From Crocinitomicaceae bacterium (GTDB lineage Bacteria; Bacteroidota; Bacteroidia; Flavobacteriales_D; Crocinitomicaceae): 38,027 nucleotides of DNA. The notes beneath the pieces are model-generated. The model was not told the DNA's origin, did no database searches, and saw only the letters and a list, made by a program, of their open reading frames with translations. Each line of letters starts with the position of its first letter. Position 1 is the stretch's first letter. The DNA lies in the NCBI GenBank assembly GCA_022448165.1, contig JAKVAS010000019.1:1-38027 (forward strand), in the 5' to 3' direction. Below are positions 19,201-27,897 of this stretch, piece after piece. The position numbers and the translations under genes are program-made.

Positions 19201-19738
19201 TGAATCAACAAAAGAGCAATTTATTGCAGAAGAATGTCTATGTGTCATTCCATTTGAACCTACTGCAGGAGAATATATCATTGGAGCTTGGGTGAAAGTT
19301 GGAGAGAATCGAAATACGACTCAATATGCTGGAGTGGCTATTGAAGTTACGATCTCAGGGCAGCCACCAGTTTTTGTTTATCCAAAGGGTGCAATCTTAG
19401 ATGGTTGGCAACGTATGGAGGGTGAATTTACGATTCCTTCCAGTGTTTCGGGATCAACGATAATGGTTCGTTTGTTAAACAATACAAAGTCAGACCAAGT
19501 ATATTTTGATGACCTGCGAATACATCCATTCCTTGCAGGAATGACAACTACTGTATACGACCCAAAGACTTTGCTTCCGATGGCAACGCACGATGGATAC
19601 AATTTTACGACCTATTTCAATTATGATGAAAACTTGAATCAAGTTCGTGTTCGTGTAGAAACGGTTGAAGGTATTCAAACAATCTCTGAAACAGAATTCG
19701 GAGGACAGAAATCATTTAATATTAATTCGAAGCAATAA
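13220..19738 (+). CDS. Giant SpvB-like/RHS-partner protein (first half of the RHS pair)
   Basis: This 2172-residue protein starts at an ATG preceded by TAGGA. Its N-terminus (INKWLSVMLIYALFFQELIP) looks like a signal peptide. Residues about 105-170 read DGLVDKFTGDFTYSIPL through GLGWDLNVGSISREMRGLPD, the signature of SpvB-like N-terminal domains in Tc-toxin TcB proteins and in Bacteroidota RHS partners. A long glycine/serine-rich, beta-rich stretch follows (about 195-390), then many shell-like repeats. Near the C-terminus, about 1950-2115, is a jelly-roll carbohydrate-binding-like domain (GEYIIGAWVKVGE and SDQVYFDDLRIHPF). The last part, YDPKTLLPMATHDG onward, has YD-repeat character. There is no RHS core and no toxin tip here; those are in the next gene, 4 nt downstream. 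By analogy with TcB it could form half of a cocoon shell around the toxin. That is inference. Confidence 0.88.
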   Translation: MQYKTIQRKERINKWLSVMLIYALFFQELIPFVHSMNEIEFGETLKVNESAVNASLFENKILNSKNLKEKNRGIENFDELEEQEISLAVSGGPGQTESSGFSLGTTDGLVDKFTGDFTYSIPLMSVEGYPIVINYNSNVGMNTEASWVGLGWDLNVGSISREMRGLPDEFNGDQKIVRKINQLESTNDGGKFGGYVAWSKPSALFDYNNFPTVQLTALFGGYQNTYTGFGKTFDFGLQSSISIGEDIQFAPSFGTGFSIDSKNGLGKNSNYGLSLSGKKKTESGASMGMGGSLTYGKNYNSRAGIINKSLGFGANGNYSGLRGNSLKPSYGTSTALMYGSVTSVPSNRYNGTGSSFRFQLDLSNEKKMKNVLFTAGIITQIYTSTNSVDFGDAAHSQSQEIDQPAYGYLHSSKRKNAKSDELALMDFNRTNDFEYSEEMKNLAFSFQTYDIFRASALGMSGTFRARRNDVGTYYDPNVKNETNGNSVDVSAGNIVLSELEPFTNKVGLAYGHQDGDAESGNWYLSGDGNILNFETEDSGNSFDESTYFKALGESTVEDLSALEALGGEQVSHFPTVETISNNIGQSSVLKNEDGTSTLPLDGNNINNSNERPIVATCFLPNTAEQAASSSSVYQSHEENDFLSGNTTSINRIDENNDRDRNHISSIEIVSADGLQYTYGIPAYTLESSQVSFAVGSGAGLPEGRPVDPETNLVRYNLSDNGISNQLGRGHNYDKTTTPAYAHSFLLTEMRSSDYVDLGEPGLSVNDIGSYYKINHTQYYWKTSQGGSDPRPSNPYRWRFPISDDQGTQAFHNEGFEGSNLDDMANYTYGEKEIWYTHSVESKNFVAEFVLEDRDDACGVLDENGKLDADAKLKRLAKIVLYNRSERRNKGGNAIPLQTVEFIYDYSLCKNAPGNIHTYSANSDHDNSGKLTLKGIRVYSGNSVEGGLSKYAFNYATGDQNPEFNYADVDGWGNFKENDPSRPNHILPYASQNDLEANANINAWKLMSIENPMGGKIEVTYEADRYVRVQNKRPMKHLDIYGMTNLIEFLHIDTQSEWDMNQQPVSSEFRKDFGGSGLLDFFSTNGYSNNDFQLFANAAILNSGFAQYPEEFGRFDGNFVPNNVIVFKLEEALSNTDYSTKEEASQFVRDAYFKNGNGPTTYLDELLFKMHVNVKTEDNETIREFIPAFAKISKDYNHAFSGKLPFDDGFSAIGVMPPEVAGGDYEYGYVVVDPVNSGARELKNSKGNDKNGVLLHPLQRSALDFVRQNLPDQVYGSCDGCDTDLSIDAAAFFGGDIYEYMINAGYVASFEQDYSTMRLYAHNNQKYGGDARVQKITYKDNWSTISNEYDSEYSWFYEYKSAEDASGVASYEPGAIIDESPFYRWDTYVNASQKFPDETKFTPTPITGALFPIPTVGYASVNVRFSGGLDYGYSKAEFYTANDFPTVEKVTTIDINHVKRRNILSGNSVDLFGLSQGFIIETNDFHGKPKEFLVYDKYENVQSRSTYIYNDLNEKVAVIDREGIVESENIAMEYDIHADARFSTNESRSLSFGLELKFNPTFAPFMLLPTFSRQKREQGFFSNTLVKHINRSAVVNRIETEYLNSINTAENMLYDKYTGSVLLSNLTDEYGDKLFSMSYPSHWYHKELRDLYVAEDRVFNGMSIVGASLDLSSVSEDVFTPGDRIFVSTTQGGASAEAWILSITGNQAALIHESGQVYSGLSGNVDVRIVSSGRKNRLMENIQTITTKRPIDVPVSGAFSFPENEIISSSVISYRNKNNIRCREDFEAPKQNNEVVLNGPFNPYLYGVKGDLVLDGQFAWQSERKNALHEHKTRFDGAYTDFIPFYKLSNGIWYKIDELNHPNHIAADEYQLWRKLGEVTRYDEYGKALESQDQINVHSSVLYGFNKELNLLPVAQAVNARQQEIAFDGFEDYSYYENVTLNNEERHFDFLESIGTNGVKINDRVRHSGLSSLEIDAGANAVVTKNIGTDCSSPVESTKEQFIAEECLCVIPFEPTAGEYIIGAWVKVGENRNTTQYAGVAIEVTISGQPPVFVYPKGAILDGWQRMEGEFTIPSSVSGSTIMVRLLNNTKSDQVYFDDLRIHPFLAGMTTTVYDPKTLLPMATHDGYNFTTYFNYDENLNQVRVRVETVEGIQTISETEFGGQKSFNINSKQ

Positions 19739-19742
19739 GACG

Positions 19743-22700
19743 ATGAAGAGTTTAATAATTGTATTAATAGGAGTTTTCTTCGGTACGCAACTATTTGCTG
19801 GGCAAGAAGAATATAGTTCTCGAATTGAGGGGACTGACATTTTTATTGGAGCGACTAATGAGGTATATGATGTGATGTATTATGACATGAGCATCAGTCC
19901 GATATGGTCTAATCATTATACCAACCATCGGGTAAACAATTTTGTAAGGTTGGGTTTGAACCCTGAAGTGATTCAGTCAGGTGTTTTTTCGGCAGAATTG
20001 GAATTGCGCGTGAGTTACGAAGAATGGACCCCATTCGGTTTCGTAACTAGCGTAGAAGATCGAACATTAAGTGTGAATTACAACGATGATGGAACACTTC
20101 AGATTGATGATTTATCCACGTTTTCATTTGAAGGAGGACATCACGTAAATGTTGAGGTTTTAAACATTTCACCAGGAGTTGATGTCAGTAATTTGTTCCT
20201 GGAAACGAGTATTGAGATAGAGCGTTATTATTCGTTTGATGGAGGATCTGTAACGGGGGCTTCCTATACGTTTGCGGGAACCAATAACAGTTACATTCAA
20301 TTTGATTGGGATGTAAAAATAGGCGCCGAATATTATGAATTGGAATTTGTTCACATTCATGATTACACTTTTGATCCTGCTGTTTTTCAACCAATGACCG
20401 CGTTGAGTTATGATTTTTATCTGAATTCGACAAGAGTTGCAATAAAAGATAATTCGTACAAAATCCCAGCGATATTTGATCATGGCTATGTATTATTTCG
20501 TGTGCGTCCAATTGGAGTTCAAGGAAGTAATTTTGATAAACGTTATGACGGCGCATGGAATGCAACAGAAAATGGTATTGTTGCCTATTTCCGAATTGAT
20601 CAAAGGATTCCGGTTGGTATTGAATACGATGTGAATATGAATTGGGCGCATCAAATTGGTTACGCAGAAGATGGTAAACGATTTGAAGGAATTAGTTTCA
20701 TGGATGGTTTGGGCAGAGGCCGCCAATCTGTATCGCACAATACAGCGACGGAACAAGCCATTGTGTCCAATGTTTACTATGATGAATTGGGACGTCCGGC
20801 AATCAGTGATTTACCAACTCCTGTGAATGGAAACGAATTAAAACATTACTATAAGTTTAATCGCCCAGAGAGTGATTTAAATGAGTCGTATCAAGCGATG
20901 TATTTTGATGATGGAAATGTTGTGAATGATCCCAACTGTGAAGTGACAAGTGCAGGTTTTTCTCAAAACTATGGAGCAGGAAAGTATTACTCTCCAAATA
21001 ACAGTGATTTAGATGGAGAGAATGCGAACATTCCCGATGCTGAGAAATTCCCGTTTAGTCGAGTGACCTATTTGGATGATTATACGAACCGTGTTAAACG
21101 TATCGGTGCTTTTGGAAATGATTTGAAGATTGGTTCAGGGAAAGAAACAAAGATGATTTATGTTTCTCCGAATCAAACAGAATTGAATAAACTCTTTGGT
21201 TCAGAGGTAGGTCATTACTCGCATTATCAGAAAATGATTACAATTGACGCGAATGGACAAGCGTATGCCCAATATACGGATATGGCGGGTCGTGTGGTAG
21301 CGAGTTTTATGATCGGACCTTCGCCTTCGAATATTGAAGCAATTCAAGATAATATTATAGCACCTTCGACGGTAGATCTATTGCTTAACGGTAATTTTCA
21401 AACAACGAATGCTGCACCTCCATCAACTACGTTGACACACTACGAGTACTTTGCAGAGGATGATACGTACACATTTAATTATGGATTTACTCCAGCTCAG
21501 TACGAATTGACATGTTTGCCTGCAAATATTTGTTTTGATTGTGTCTATGACCTTTCAATTAGCATTACAGATGATTGCGGCGTTGAAGTTTTTGAGAGCA
21601 CTGTTTCTGTAAACGGAACAACATTCGATGAACTATGCAATGGTGCTTCTACACACGCGATGAATGAGCAAATTAGTCTTTTAGCAGGACGCTATGCAAT
21701 TGAGAAAACACTTACAATTAATCAAGCAGCAATCGACGAGTATTGGTGTACGTTTATAGATAATTCAACGTGTTTAACTCCGTTGAGTGAGCATTTTAAT
21801 GCTTTGTACACAAATGAAGATTTTGATAATTGTAATGAAGATGAGTTGCAAGAGAGTTTGAATGCGTGTGAAGCAGTTAGAGAAATCATGCTCGAAGATG
21901 TTTCTCCAGGGGGGCAATACGCCCTATACACGGATTTAGGAAGTGATTATACTCCAGCGGATGTTGCGTCACAAGCCGTGTTGAATAATTGGAATACTGG
22001 CCAGTTTTATGATGAACAAGGAGTGTTGTTCACTCCGGCTAACTTGAAAGATTTTGTGGACAATTTCCTTCCCGAATGGGCAGATCAACTTCTGTTATTT
22101 CACCCTGAATATTGCTATTTAGAGTTTTGTGAGTTAAATCAAGCTTCGGACACCTATAATGAAGGAATGTTGTCAACCGATGAATTTGATGTTGCATTGA
22201 CAACCGGTTATTTTGAACCCGTTTCTGCTCCAGCTCCAAGCAACGTTTTTGATGGAGGGCCAGATCCAGCTGTTTTAGATCCATTTTTTAATGGCGGACA
22301 AGGGACGGCTTATCTTTCTGGTGCAGGAAATATGAGTGATTTGATGAGTAGTTACTCAACTTATACACTTACGAATGGAGTTAATATTCCAATTACCATG
22401 TGGGAATACGCAGTTCTAATGGCATATGGGACTCCAGATTTTAATGACATTACGGCATTACGTGATTTTCTGGATCATTGGGATACAGAACAATGTAACA
22501 ATGATGATTTAGTTTGGATTATCTTCAGAGCGGCATACCTTGAAGCGAAGTCATCCTATTTTTATCAAGCGCAACAAGATCATGTAGCGGCAAATGCTTG
22601 TTCAAACGAATGCATTGGTTCTTCTGATCCGGGGTGCTCTGATTATGCACAAAAAGTTCCACGTTTTGGAAATGCTGCATTGCAAATTGGAACAAGTAAC

Positions 22701-25700
22701 ATTTCAATAGCAGATTTGTTACAAACCAATAGTGGTAGTCAGGCACAAGCGTTGATAAATGCGCAGATGGCAGCGGGTTGTCAGCAATATGCAGAACAAG
22801 CTGCATCCGATTGGATGAATTTATTATCTGGATGTGATTTTGTTGCAAATGGAGTAAACATCGTAGATCTTGAAGCGGATATGGTAGCATTGATAAGCTC
22901 TGCTTGTGATGAAAACAATCCGCAGGGAGCAAGTACAACACCGAATCCAATTCAAACTTCAAATGGAGTAACGGTAAGTTCTTTGGAAGAATTGTTGGCC
23001 GCTTACGGTTTAACAGAATCGAATTTATGTACCGATTTATTGATTTCCACACCTGGAGTGTATCAAACGGCTGAACAAGCAATTGCTCAGTTGGAAAAAC
23101 CATTGGATGTATGTGGTTGTGATCAAGTATTGGAAGCTGAATTAATCGCAAATGACCTTTCCATTTCCCCAGAAGAAGCACTCGCTCAGTTAACAGGTAT
23201 CGATTTAGCGGATGTAGATTATATTATTTGTGCTTGTTCAGAAAGGGAACCATCTTGGACGCCAAATTATGCGTGGCCATCTGGATCAAATGCAGCCTTG
23301 GAAGCAACAGGAATCACAATCCCAACACAATTGTCGTGTGACGAGTGTGAAGTGGACTGTGCAATGATCAATGCGGACATCTCCACATTAGAGGCGCGAT
23401 TTAACATCAATGATTTTAGCAGTGCGGCTAATTATGAAACAATTCTAACGAATTACCTTAATGTGCAATATGATTATACGCTTCCATTTGAATCCTATGA
23501 AACATTCATTGGGCAGTGTGGTGCAAGTCCATCTAATCCATATTGTGAAGTAAATCCTTTCTTATACAATTGGGTGGAGGCAATGAATCTGATTGCGATG
23601 CGCGGACAATTACTGAATGACAATACATCTCAAGTTGTTTTGTCTGATGAAAACATCGTATTTGCCAATACAGGTTTCAAAGAATCTAATTATTGGTCTT
23701 CACAAGCAGGAAATGTGCTAAGTATGCACTACGGACAAACAGGTGGTAATTGCACAATTGAATTAACGACAGATCTTGATTTTTCATCCATCGTTGGATT
23801 TGGAAATGTGGTTCCGTTAACGACAAACTGTTCGGGAAATAATGAGTTTGAGGTAGAAGTCAAATACATCGATTGTGGTGAGATAAAGACAAGTTATGAG
23901 AAGGGGCTTTCAAACTGTTTTGAAGTCACTACATGCGTTTGTGATCCAACTGGTTTGGTATTATGTGATGAACTTCCTGAATTGTATAAGGACCCATGTT
24001 ACGAACCACGTTTAAGTCAGATGTATCAAGATGCCATAGCGGCATATGAAGCGGAAGTGTTAGAGGCATATGCAGATTTTACAAAGGCGTACAATGAGCA
24101 ATGTTCTGAAGCATTTTCAACGGAAAACTTCAATTATACAGGAAATGTGCGTGAGTATCAATATACCTTATTCTATTATGATCAAGCGGGTAACCTAACG
24201 CAAACGGTGGCTCCTGAAGGAAAAACGAATTTGTTACCAGGTGAACTTGCTACGGTGAATGCTGCGAGAGATGCCATTCAAGATGATCAATCAACAGGAC
24301 TTTCTGTAACACCAGATCATGGTTTTAAAACAACCTATGAGTATAACTCATACAATCAATTGGTGTCTACTACCAATCCTGATCAGGAAGGCAACACGAA
24401 GTTTTGGTACGATCGATATGGTCGTATTGTCGCTTCTCAAAATCCTGTTCAGGCAAATGAGTCGAAGTATAGTTTTTCTTTCTATGATAAACAAGGACGC
24501 CCTTTCTTAGTTGGACAAGTAGAGCAAACAAATGCACTTACAGAAGCGATTGCCAAAATGGATGATCAAGGTGTCTCATTTCAAGCTTGGACGAATGCAG
24601 GTGTTCTAACGGAAGTGACATTTACGCAATACGACCGTCCAATCGGTCCTGCGATTCCAGCTATGTTTGCCAATGGAGAACAAGAAAACCTTCGTTTGCG
24701 TGTAGCAAGTGTTATCTACTATGCGGAAGTGAATGGGACCTTGTTCGGAGACTATGAATCGGCTACGCACTACTCATATGACATCCATGGAAATGTAAAA
24801 GAGCAAATTCAAGATGTACCAGCGTTGCGGCCTGTGGAGCAAGATTTAAAATCAACGCAGTACGAGTATGAGTTGATTTCTGGAAATGTGGAAAAAGTGA
24901 GCTACCAAGAGGGTGAACGCGACTATATTGCCCATGAGTATTGTTACGATGAACTGAATCGATTGACAGAGGTTTCTACTTCAACGGATGATGTACACCA
25001 CTCACGTGAGGCGAGTTATCTCTACTACGATTATGGCCCGTTGGCGAGAACCGAATTAGGACAGTATAATGTGCAAGGTTCTGATTTTGCTTATACAATT
25101 AATGGTTGGTTAAAAGGATTGAATGCATCTACACTCAGTCCAGAACATGACATGGGACATGATGGCCAAGGAGGTTATTTGGCGAATGTAAATAGTGTGC
25201 ATTCATTGTTCGCAGCGGATGTCAACGCTTACACCATGGGATACTTTGATGGTGATTACTCTCCTATTGGAGCGTCCACAATGGAATTGAGTCTGCAATC
25301 TACGGACGCCTTTGCACAAGGAACGAAAGACTTGTTCAATGGAAATATTAGCCATGTGGTCAACAGTGTTTATGGCGTAACCACTATTGGAAATGCGTAT
25401 ACCTATGATCAATTACAACGACTAAAATCTGGAACAGCTTATTACAATATCAACACGGATAATTCGTGGTCGGGAATGATTGCTACGGATGATTACCACA
25501 ATACTTATAGCTATGATAAAAACGGTAATCTGAAAACGTTAAAGCGAAACGGAACGGTAGCATCAGGTTTATTTATGGATAAGTTTACCTATCACTATGC
25601 AGACGTGGCAGGAGTGGCATCTAACCGATTGGATTATGTCAATGATTACGGGTACGATTACCAAAACACGCCAGGTGTAAATGATAATGGAGACATCAAG

Positions 25701-27887
25701 TCGGGAATTCTCCCAGGAAATGTTATAGTTCCTGGAGTTGGAATGACTGCTGGAAATTACCAATACGATGAAATTGGTCAATTGTTATCGGATGAAGATG
25801 AAGGAATCCAAGAAATGGAATGGCGTAGTGGCGATAAAAAACTGAAGCGTATTGTTCGTACAACACAAGATCTGAATTCATCGGAAATTGAATTTGTCTA
25901 CAATCCATTTGGAATTCGCGTGTTGAAAATTGAGAAACCACGTTCAAGTGGAGGGCTCGAATCAGAAGATCAGTGGAAGTACAGTTATTATGCTTACGAT
26001 GCAAACGGACAGTGCATGGCTGTGTATGACGTAACGATGAGTGAGGAGAATAATCAGGCTTTCTTAAGTGAACAACATCTGTATGGAGCATCTCGATTAG
26101 GAATGCTAAAACAAGAGAAGTTGCTGTACGACAATGATAATTTTATTGTCGAATCAAAAGATGTACGTGAGAACACCCTTGGCTTGAAGCGCTACGAATG
26201 CACCAACCATTTGGGGAACGTGCAAGCAGTTATCAACGACCGAAAAGTTGCAGTACCCATCGGTTCGGCGAGTATTTACGAGGCGGTTGTATTAATGACC
26301 AGTGATTACTACCCATTTGGAATGAAAATGCCAAACGCATGTGTAGGAGGATCACAAATGGTAGAAACAGAACACGTATTCGCTTCAGGAGACTTTGAAA
26401 CGGACGGGGATATGGAAGATTGGTTAGATTGTAATGGAGCATCCAATACCGTTTCGAATGGAAGCCTAATACTTCAAGCAAGTGTCAATGCAGGTTCAGG
26501 AAACTGGGCAGCGTGTGCGCGTCAATTTATTACAGGAACGTATATTCAACCCGGAGATGTGGTCCATGTAGAAGTAGATGTTGAATCCATTGACTTCCCT
26601 GTCGCTGGATTATACTTCGGACAAGGAACAGGGGTAAATGGGCTGTATTTTAATCAATTACAAGTTGGTTCAAATAGCTTCACGTTCACAGCGCAGCACT
26701 TACTCAGTAATGTTGCCATCATAGTGAATAGCGCACAGGGTTCTGGTAACCATCAAGTGGTGGTAAATAGCATCAAAGTATGGAAAGAAGAATCGGTTAC
26801 GGTTGCCTGTCAAGGATACATCAATAATGATTACCGCTACGCGTATAATGGTATGGAGGTAGATAATGAGGTGAGTGGTAATGGAAATCATTATGATTAC
26901 GGTGCTCGGATGTATAATCCGAGATTAGGAAGATTCTTGAGTCTTGACCCTAAAATGGATCAATATCCTTTTATGTCGCCATATTGTTATGCCGCAAATA
27001 ATCCAATTTTATATATTGATGAAAATGGAGAAGGACCAATTATCGGATGGAAAGTGAAAAGCAAAAAAAATGCTGATGGTAGTTTAACGATCACTGTTTC
27101 CATTGATGTCATGAGAGACCTTATCGTTGTTAATGAATCTTCCACTAATTTGACTAGACAACAAGGAGCGAAAATAGCTCAAAGCATAAAAAACAGTTAT
27201 CGATATAATTTCGCCTATGAATTCAGTGACGATAATACTGATGATGCAGGTATAATGGCTGAGTTACGCTCATTGTATGATCATTTAGACCCAAATCAGA
27301 AAATTCATGTTAATGTTGAAATGAACCTACATTCAAATTATGCCGCTTATGTTGAAAGTTTATCAGAGGTTAAATATGAGCAAGTTTCACTGATTGTTAT
27401 GGTTGATAAGATTCCAGGAGTTGCGCATTTAGATAATCCCATTGGTTTGTCTGGACTTAATACTGATGCCGTTAAAGTAATAGCTGATTATATCTCTCCA
27501 ACTGGATTTGAGGACAACACACCAAATCAAGAAATTAATCTTAAAAAGTCGAATACATCTACTCATGAAATAATCCATATGGATGGAGCATCTGATTTAT
27601 ATACAACTAAAAATGGTAAAGTTTTAAATAAAGGATCTGGACTAATGGGCGCTACAGAGGCTCAGTTCAGTTTGACGTCCCAAACTAAAAGAGAGATTGC
27701 AGAATTTTGGCTGCGAAATGCAATCTATGGAGGGGGAATAGGAGCAGGTGTTAAGGGATACCAAAACAGTATGAATGCGCCAAATATAAAAACAAGAAAG
27801 TTTAACGGAACTTCTGGTGAATTTCGATATGATCCGGATCCGGACTCAACGCCCGTAGAAGATTTTGAAGAAATGCCACTACACTAA
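19743..27887 (+). CDS. RHS-repeat polymorphic toxin with HExxH metallopeptidase-like C-terminal tip
   Basis: The ATG at 19743 gives a clean signal peptide (KSLIIVLIGVFFGTQLFAG); the frame is open further upstream only from a TTG. In the 2714-residue product, about 315-360 is a DUF6443-like segment (MDGLGRGRQS, YYDELGRPAISDLP), and about 550-1450 is a long cysteine-rich region. About 1470-2195 holds RHS/YD repeats (YDRYGRIVASQN, YSYDKNGNLKTL) and ends YYPFGMKMP. A carbohydrate-binding-like domain is inserted at about 2213-2356. The RHS core spans about 2365-2430 (YDYGARMYNPRLGRFLSLDP, then NNPILYIDENGEG). The tip, 2432-2714, carries HEIIHMDGASD at 2608-2618, matching HExxHxxGxxD with Asp as possible third zinc ligand, and SGLMG around Met2635 as a possible Met-turn. 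A zinc endopeptidase toxin is the best reading. The gene directly follows its SpvB-like partner. Confidence 0.9.
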   Translation: MKSLIIVLIGVFFGTQLFAGQEEYSSRIEGTDIFIGATNEVYDVMYYDMSISPIWSNHYTNHRVNNFVRLGLNPEVIQSGVFSAELELRVSYEEWTPFGFVTSVEDRTLSVNYNDDGTLQIDDLSTFSFEGGHHVNVEVLNISPGVDVSNLFLETSIEIERYYSFDGGSVTGASYTFAGTNNSYIQFDWDVKIGAEYYELEFVHIHDYTFDPAVFQPMTALSYDFYLNSTRVAIKDNSYKIPAIFDHGYVLFRVRPIGVQGSNFDKRYDGAWNATENGIVAYFRIDQRIPVGIEYDVNMNWAHQIGYAEDGKRFEGISFMDGLGRGRQSVSHNTATEQAIVSNVYYDELGRPAISDLPTPVNGNELKHYYKFNRPESDLNESYQAMYFDDGNVVNDPNCEVTSAGFSQNYGAGKYYSPNNSDLDGENANIPDAEKFPFSRVTYLDDYTNRVKRIGAFGNDLKIGSGKETKMIYVSPNQTELNKLFGSEVGHYSHYQKMITIDANGQAYAQYTDMAGRVVASFMIGPSPSNIEAIQDNIIAPSTVDLLLNGNFQTTNAAPPSTTLTHYEYFAEDDTYTFNYGFTPAQYELTCLPANICFDCVYDLSISITDDCGVEVFESTVSVNGTTFDELCNGASTHAMNEQISLLAGRYAIEKTLTINQAAIDEYWCTFIDNSTCLTPLSEHFNALYTNEDFDNCNEDELQESLNACEAVREIMLEDVSPGGQYALYTDLGSDYTPADVASQAVLNNWNTGQFYDEQGVLFTPANLKDFVDNFLPEWADQLLLFHPEYCYLEFCELNQASDTYNEGMLSTDEFDVALTTGYFEPVSAPAPSNVFDGGPDPAVLDPFFNGGQGTAYLSGAGNMSDLMSSYSTYTLTNGVNIPITMWEYAVLMAYGTPDFNDITALRDFLDHWDTEQCNNDDLVWIIFRAAYLEAKSSYFYQAQQDHVAANACSNECIGSSDPGCSDYAQKVPRFGNAALQIGTSNISIADLLQTNSGSQAQALINAQMAAGCQQYAEQAASDWMNLLSGCDFVANGVNIVDLEADMVALISSACDENNPQGASTTPNPIQTSNGVTVSSLEELLAAYGLTESNLCTDLLISTPGVYQTAEQAIAQLEKPLDVCGCDQVLEAELIANDLSISPEEALAQLTGIDLADVDYIICACSEREPSWTPNYAWPSGSNAALEATGITIPTQLSCDECEVDCAMINADISTLEARFNINDFSSAANYETILTNYLNVQYDYTLPFESYETFIGQCGASPSNPYCEVNPFLYNWVEAMNLIAMRGQLLNDNTSQVVLSDENIVFANTGFKESNYWSSQAGNVLSMHYGQTGGNCTIELTTDLDFSSIVGFGNVVPLTTNCSGNNEFEVEVKYIDCGEIKTSYEKGLSNCFEVTTCVCDPTGLVLCDELPELYKDPCYEPRLSQMYQDAIAAYEAEVLEAYADFTKAYNEQCSEAFSTENFNYTGNVREYQYTLFYYDQAGNLTQTVAPEGKTNLLPGELATVNAARDAIQDDQSTGLSVTPDHGFKTTYEYNSYNQLVSTTNPDQEGNTKFWYDRYGRIVASQNPVQANESKYSFSFYDKQGRPFLVGQVEQTNALTEAIAKMDDQGVSFQAWTNAGVLTEVTFTQYDRPIGPAIPAMFANGEQENLRLRVASVIYYAEVNGTLFGDYESATHYSYDIHGNVKEQIQDVPALRPVEQDLKSTQYEYELISGNVEKVSYQEGERDYIAHEYCYDELNRLTEVSTSTDDVHHSREASYLYYDYGPLARTELGQYNVQGSDFAYTINGWLKGLNASTLSPEHDMGHDGQGGYLANVNSVHSLFAADVNAYTMGYFDGDYSPIGASTMELSLQSTDAFAQGTKDLFNGNISHVVNSVYGVTTIGNAYTYDQLQRLKSGTAYYNINTDNSWSGMIATDDYHNTYSYDKNGNLKTLKRNGTVASGLFMDKFTYHYADVAGVASNRLDYVNDYGYDYQNTPGVNDNGDIKSGILPGNVIVPGVGMTAGNYQYDEIGQLLSDEDEGIQEMEWRSGDKKLKRIVRTTQDLNSSEIEFVYNPFGIRVLKIEKPRSSGGLESEDQWKYSYYAYDANGQCMAVYDVTMSEENNQAFLSEQHLYGASRLGMLKQEKLLYDNDNFIVESKDVRENTLGLKRYECTNHLGNVQAVINDRKVAVPIGSASIYEAVVLMTSDYYPFGMKMPNACVGGSQMVETEHVFASGDFETDGDMEDWLDCNGASNTVSNGSLILQASVNAGSGNWAACARQFITGTYIQPGDVVHVEVDVESIDFPVAGLYFGQGTGVNGLYFNQLQVGSNSFTFTAQHLLSNVAIIVNSAQGSGNHQVVVNSIKVWKEESVTVACQGYINNDYRYAYNGMEVDNEVSGNGNHYDYGARMYNPRLGRFLSLDPKMDQYPFMSPYCYAANNPILYIDENGEGPIIGWKVKSKKNADGSLTITVSIDVMRDLIVVNESSTNLTRQQGAKIAQSIKNSYRYNFAYEFSDDNTDDAGIMAELRSLYDHLDPNQKIHVNVEMNLHSNYAAYVESLSEVKYEQVSLIVMVDKIPGVAHLDNPIGLSGLNTDAVKVIADYISPTGFEDNTPNQEINLKKSNTSTHEIIHMDGASDLYTTKNGKVLNKGSGLMGATEAQFSLTSQTKREIAEFWLRNAIYGGGIGAGVKGYQNSMNAPNIKTRKFNGTSGEFRYDPDPDSTPVEDFEEMPLH

Positions 27888-27897
27888 AAAAAATGTC

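Noticed and set aside
19665-19742. Upstream TTG start of the RHS gene overlapping the previous gene
   Set aside because: The ATG at 19743 gives a standard signal peptide and a 4-nt gap; the extension would bury it.
22525-23181. 218-codon minus-strand open frame inside the RHS gene
   Set aside because: It is antisense to a well-supported coding region, has no export signal, domain or ribosome-binding site, and its composition mirrors the plus-strand codons.
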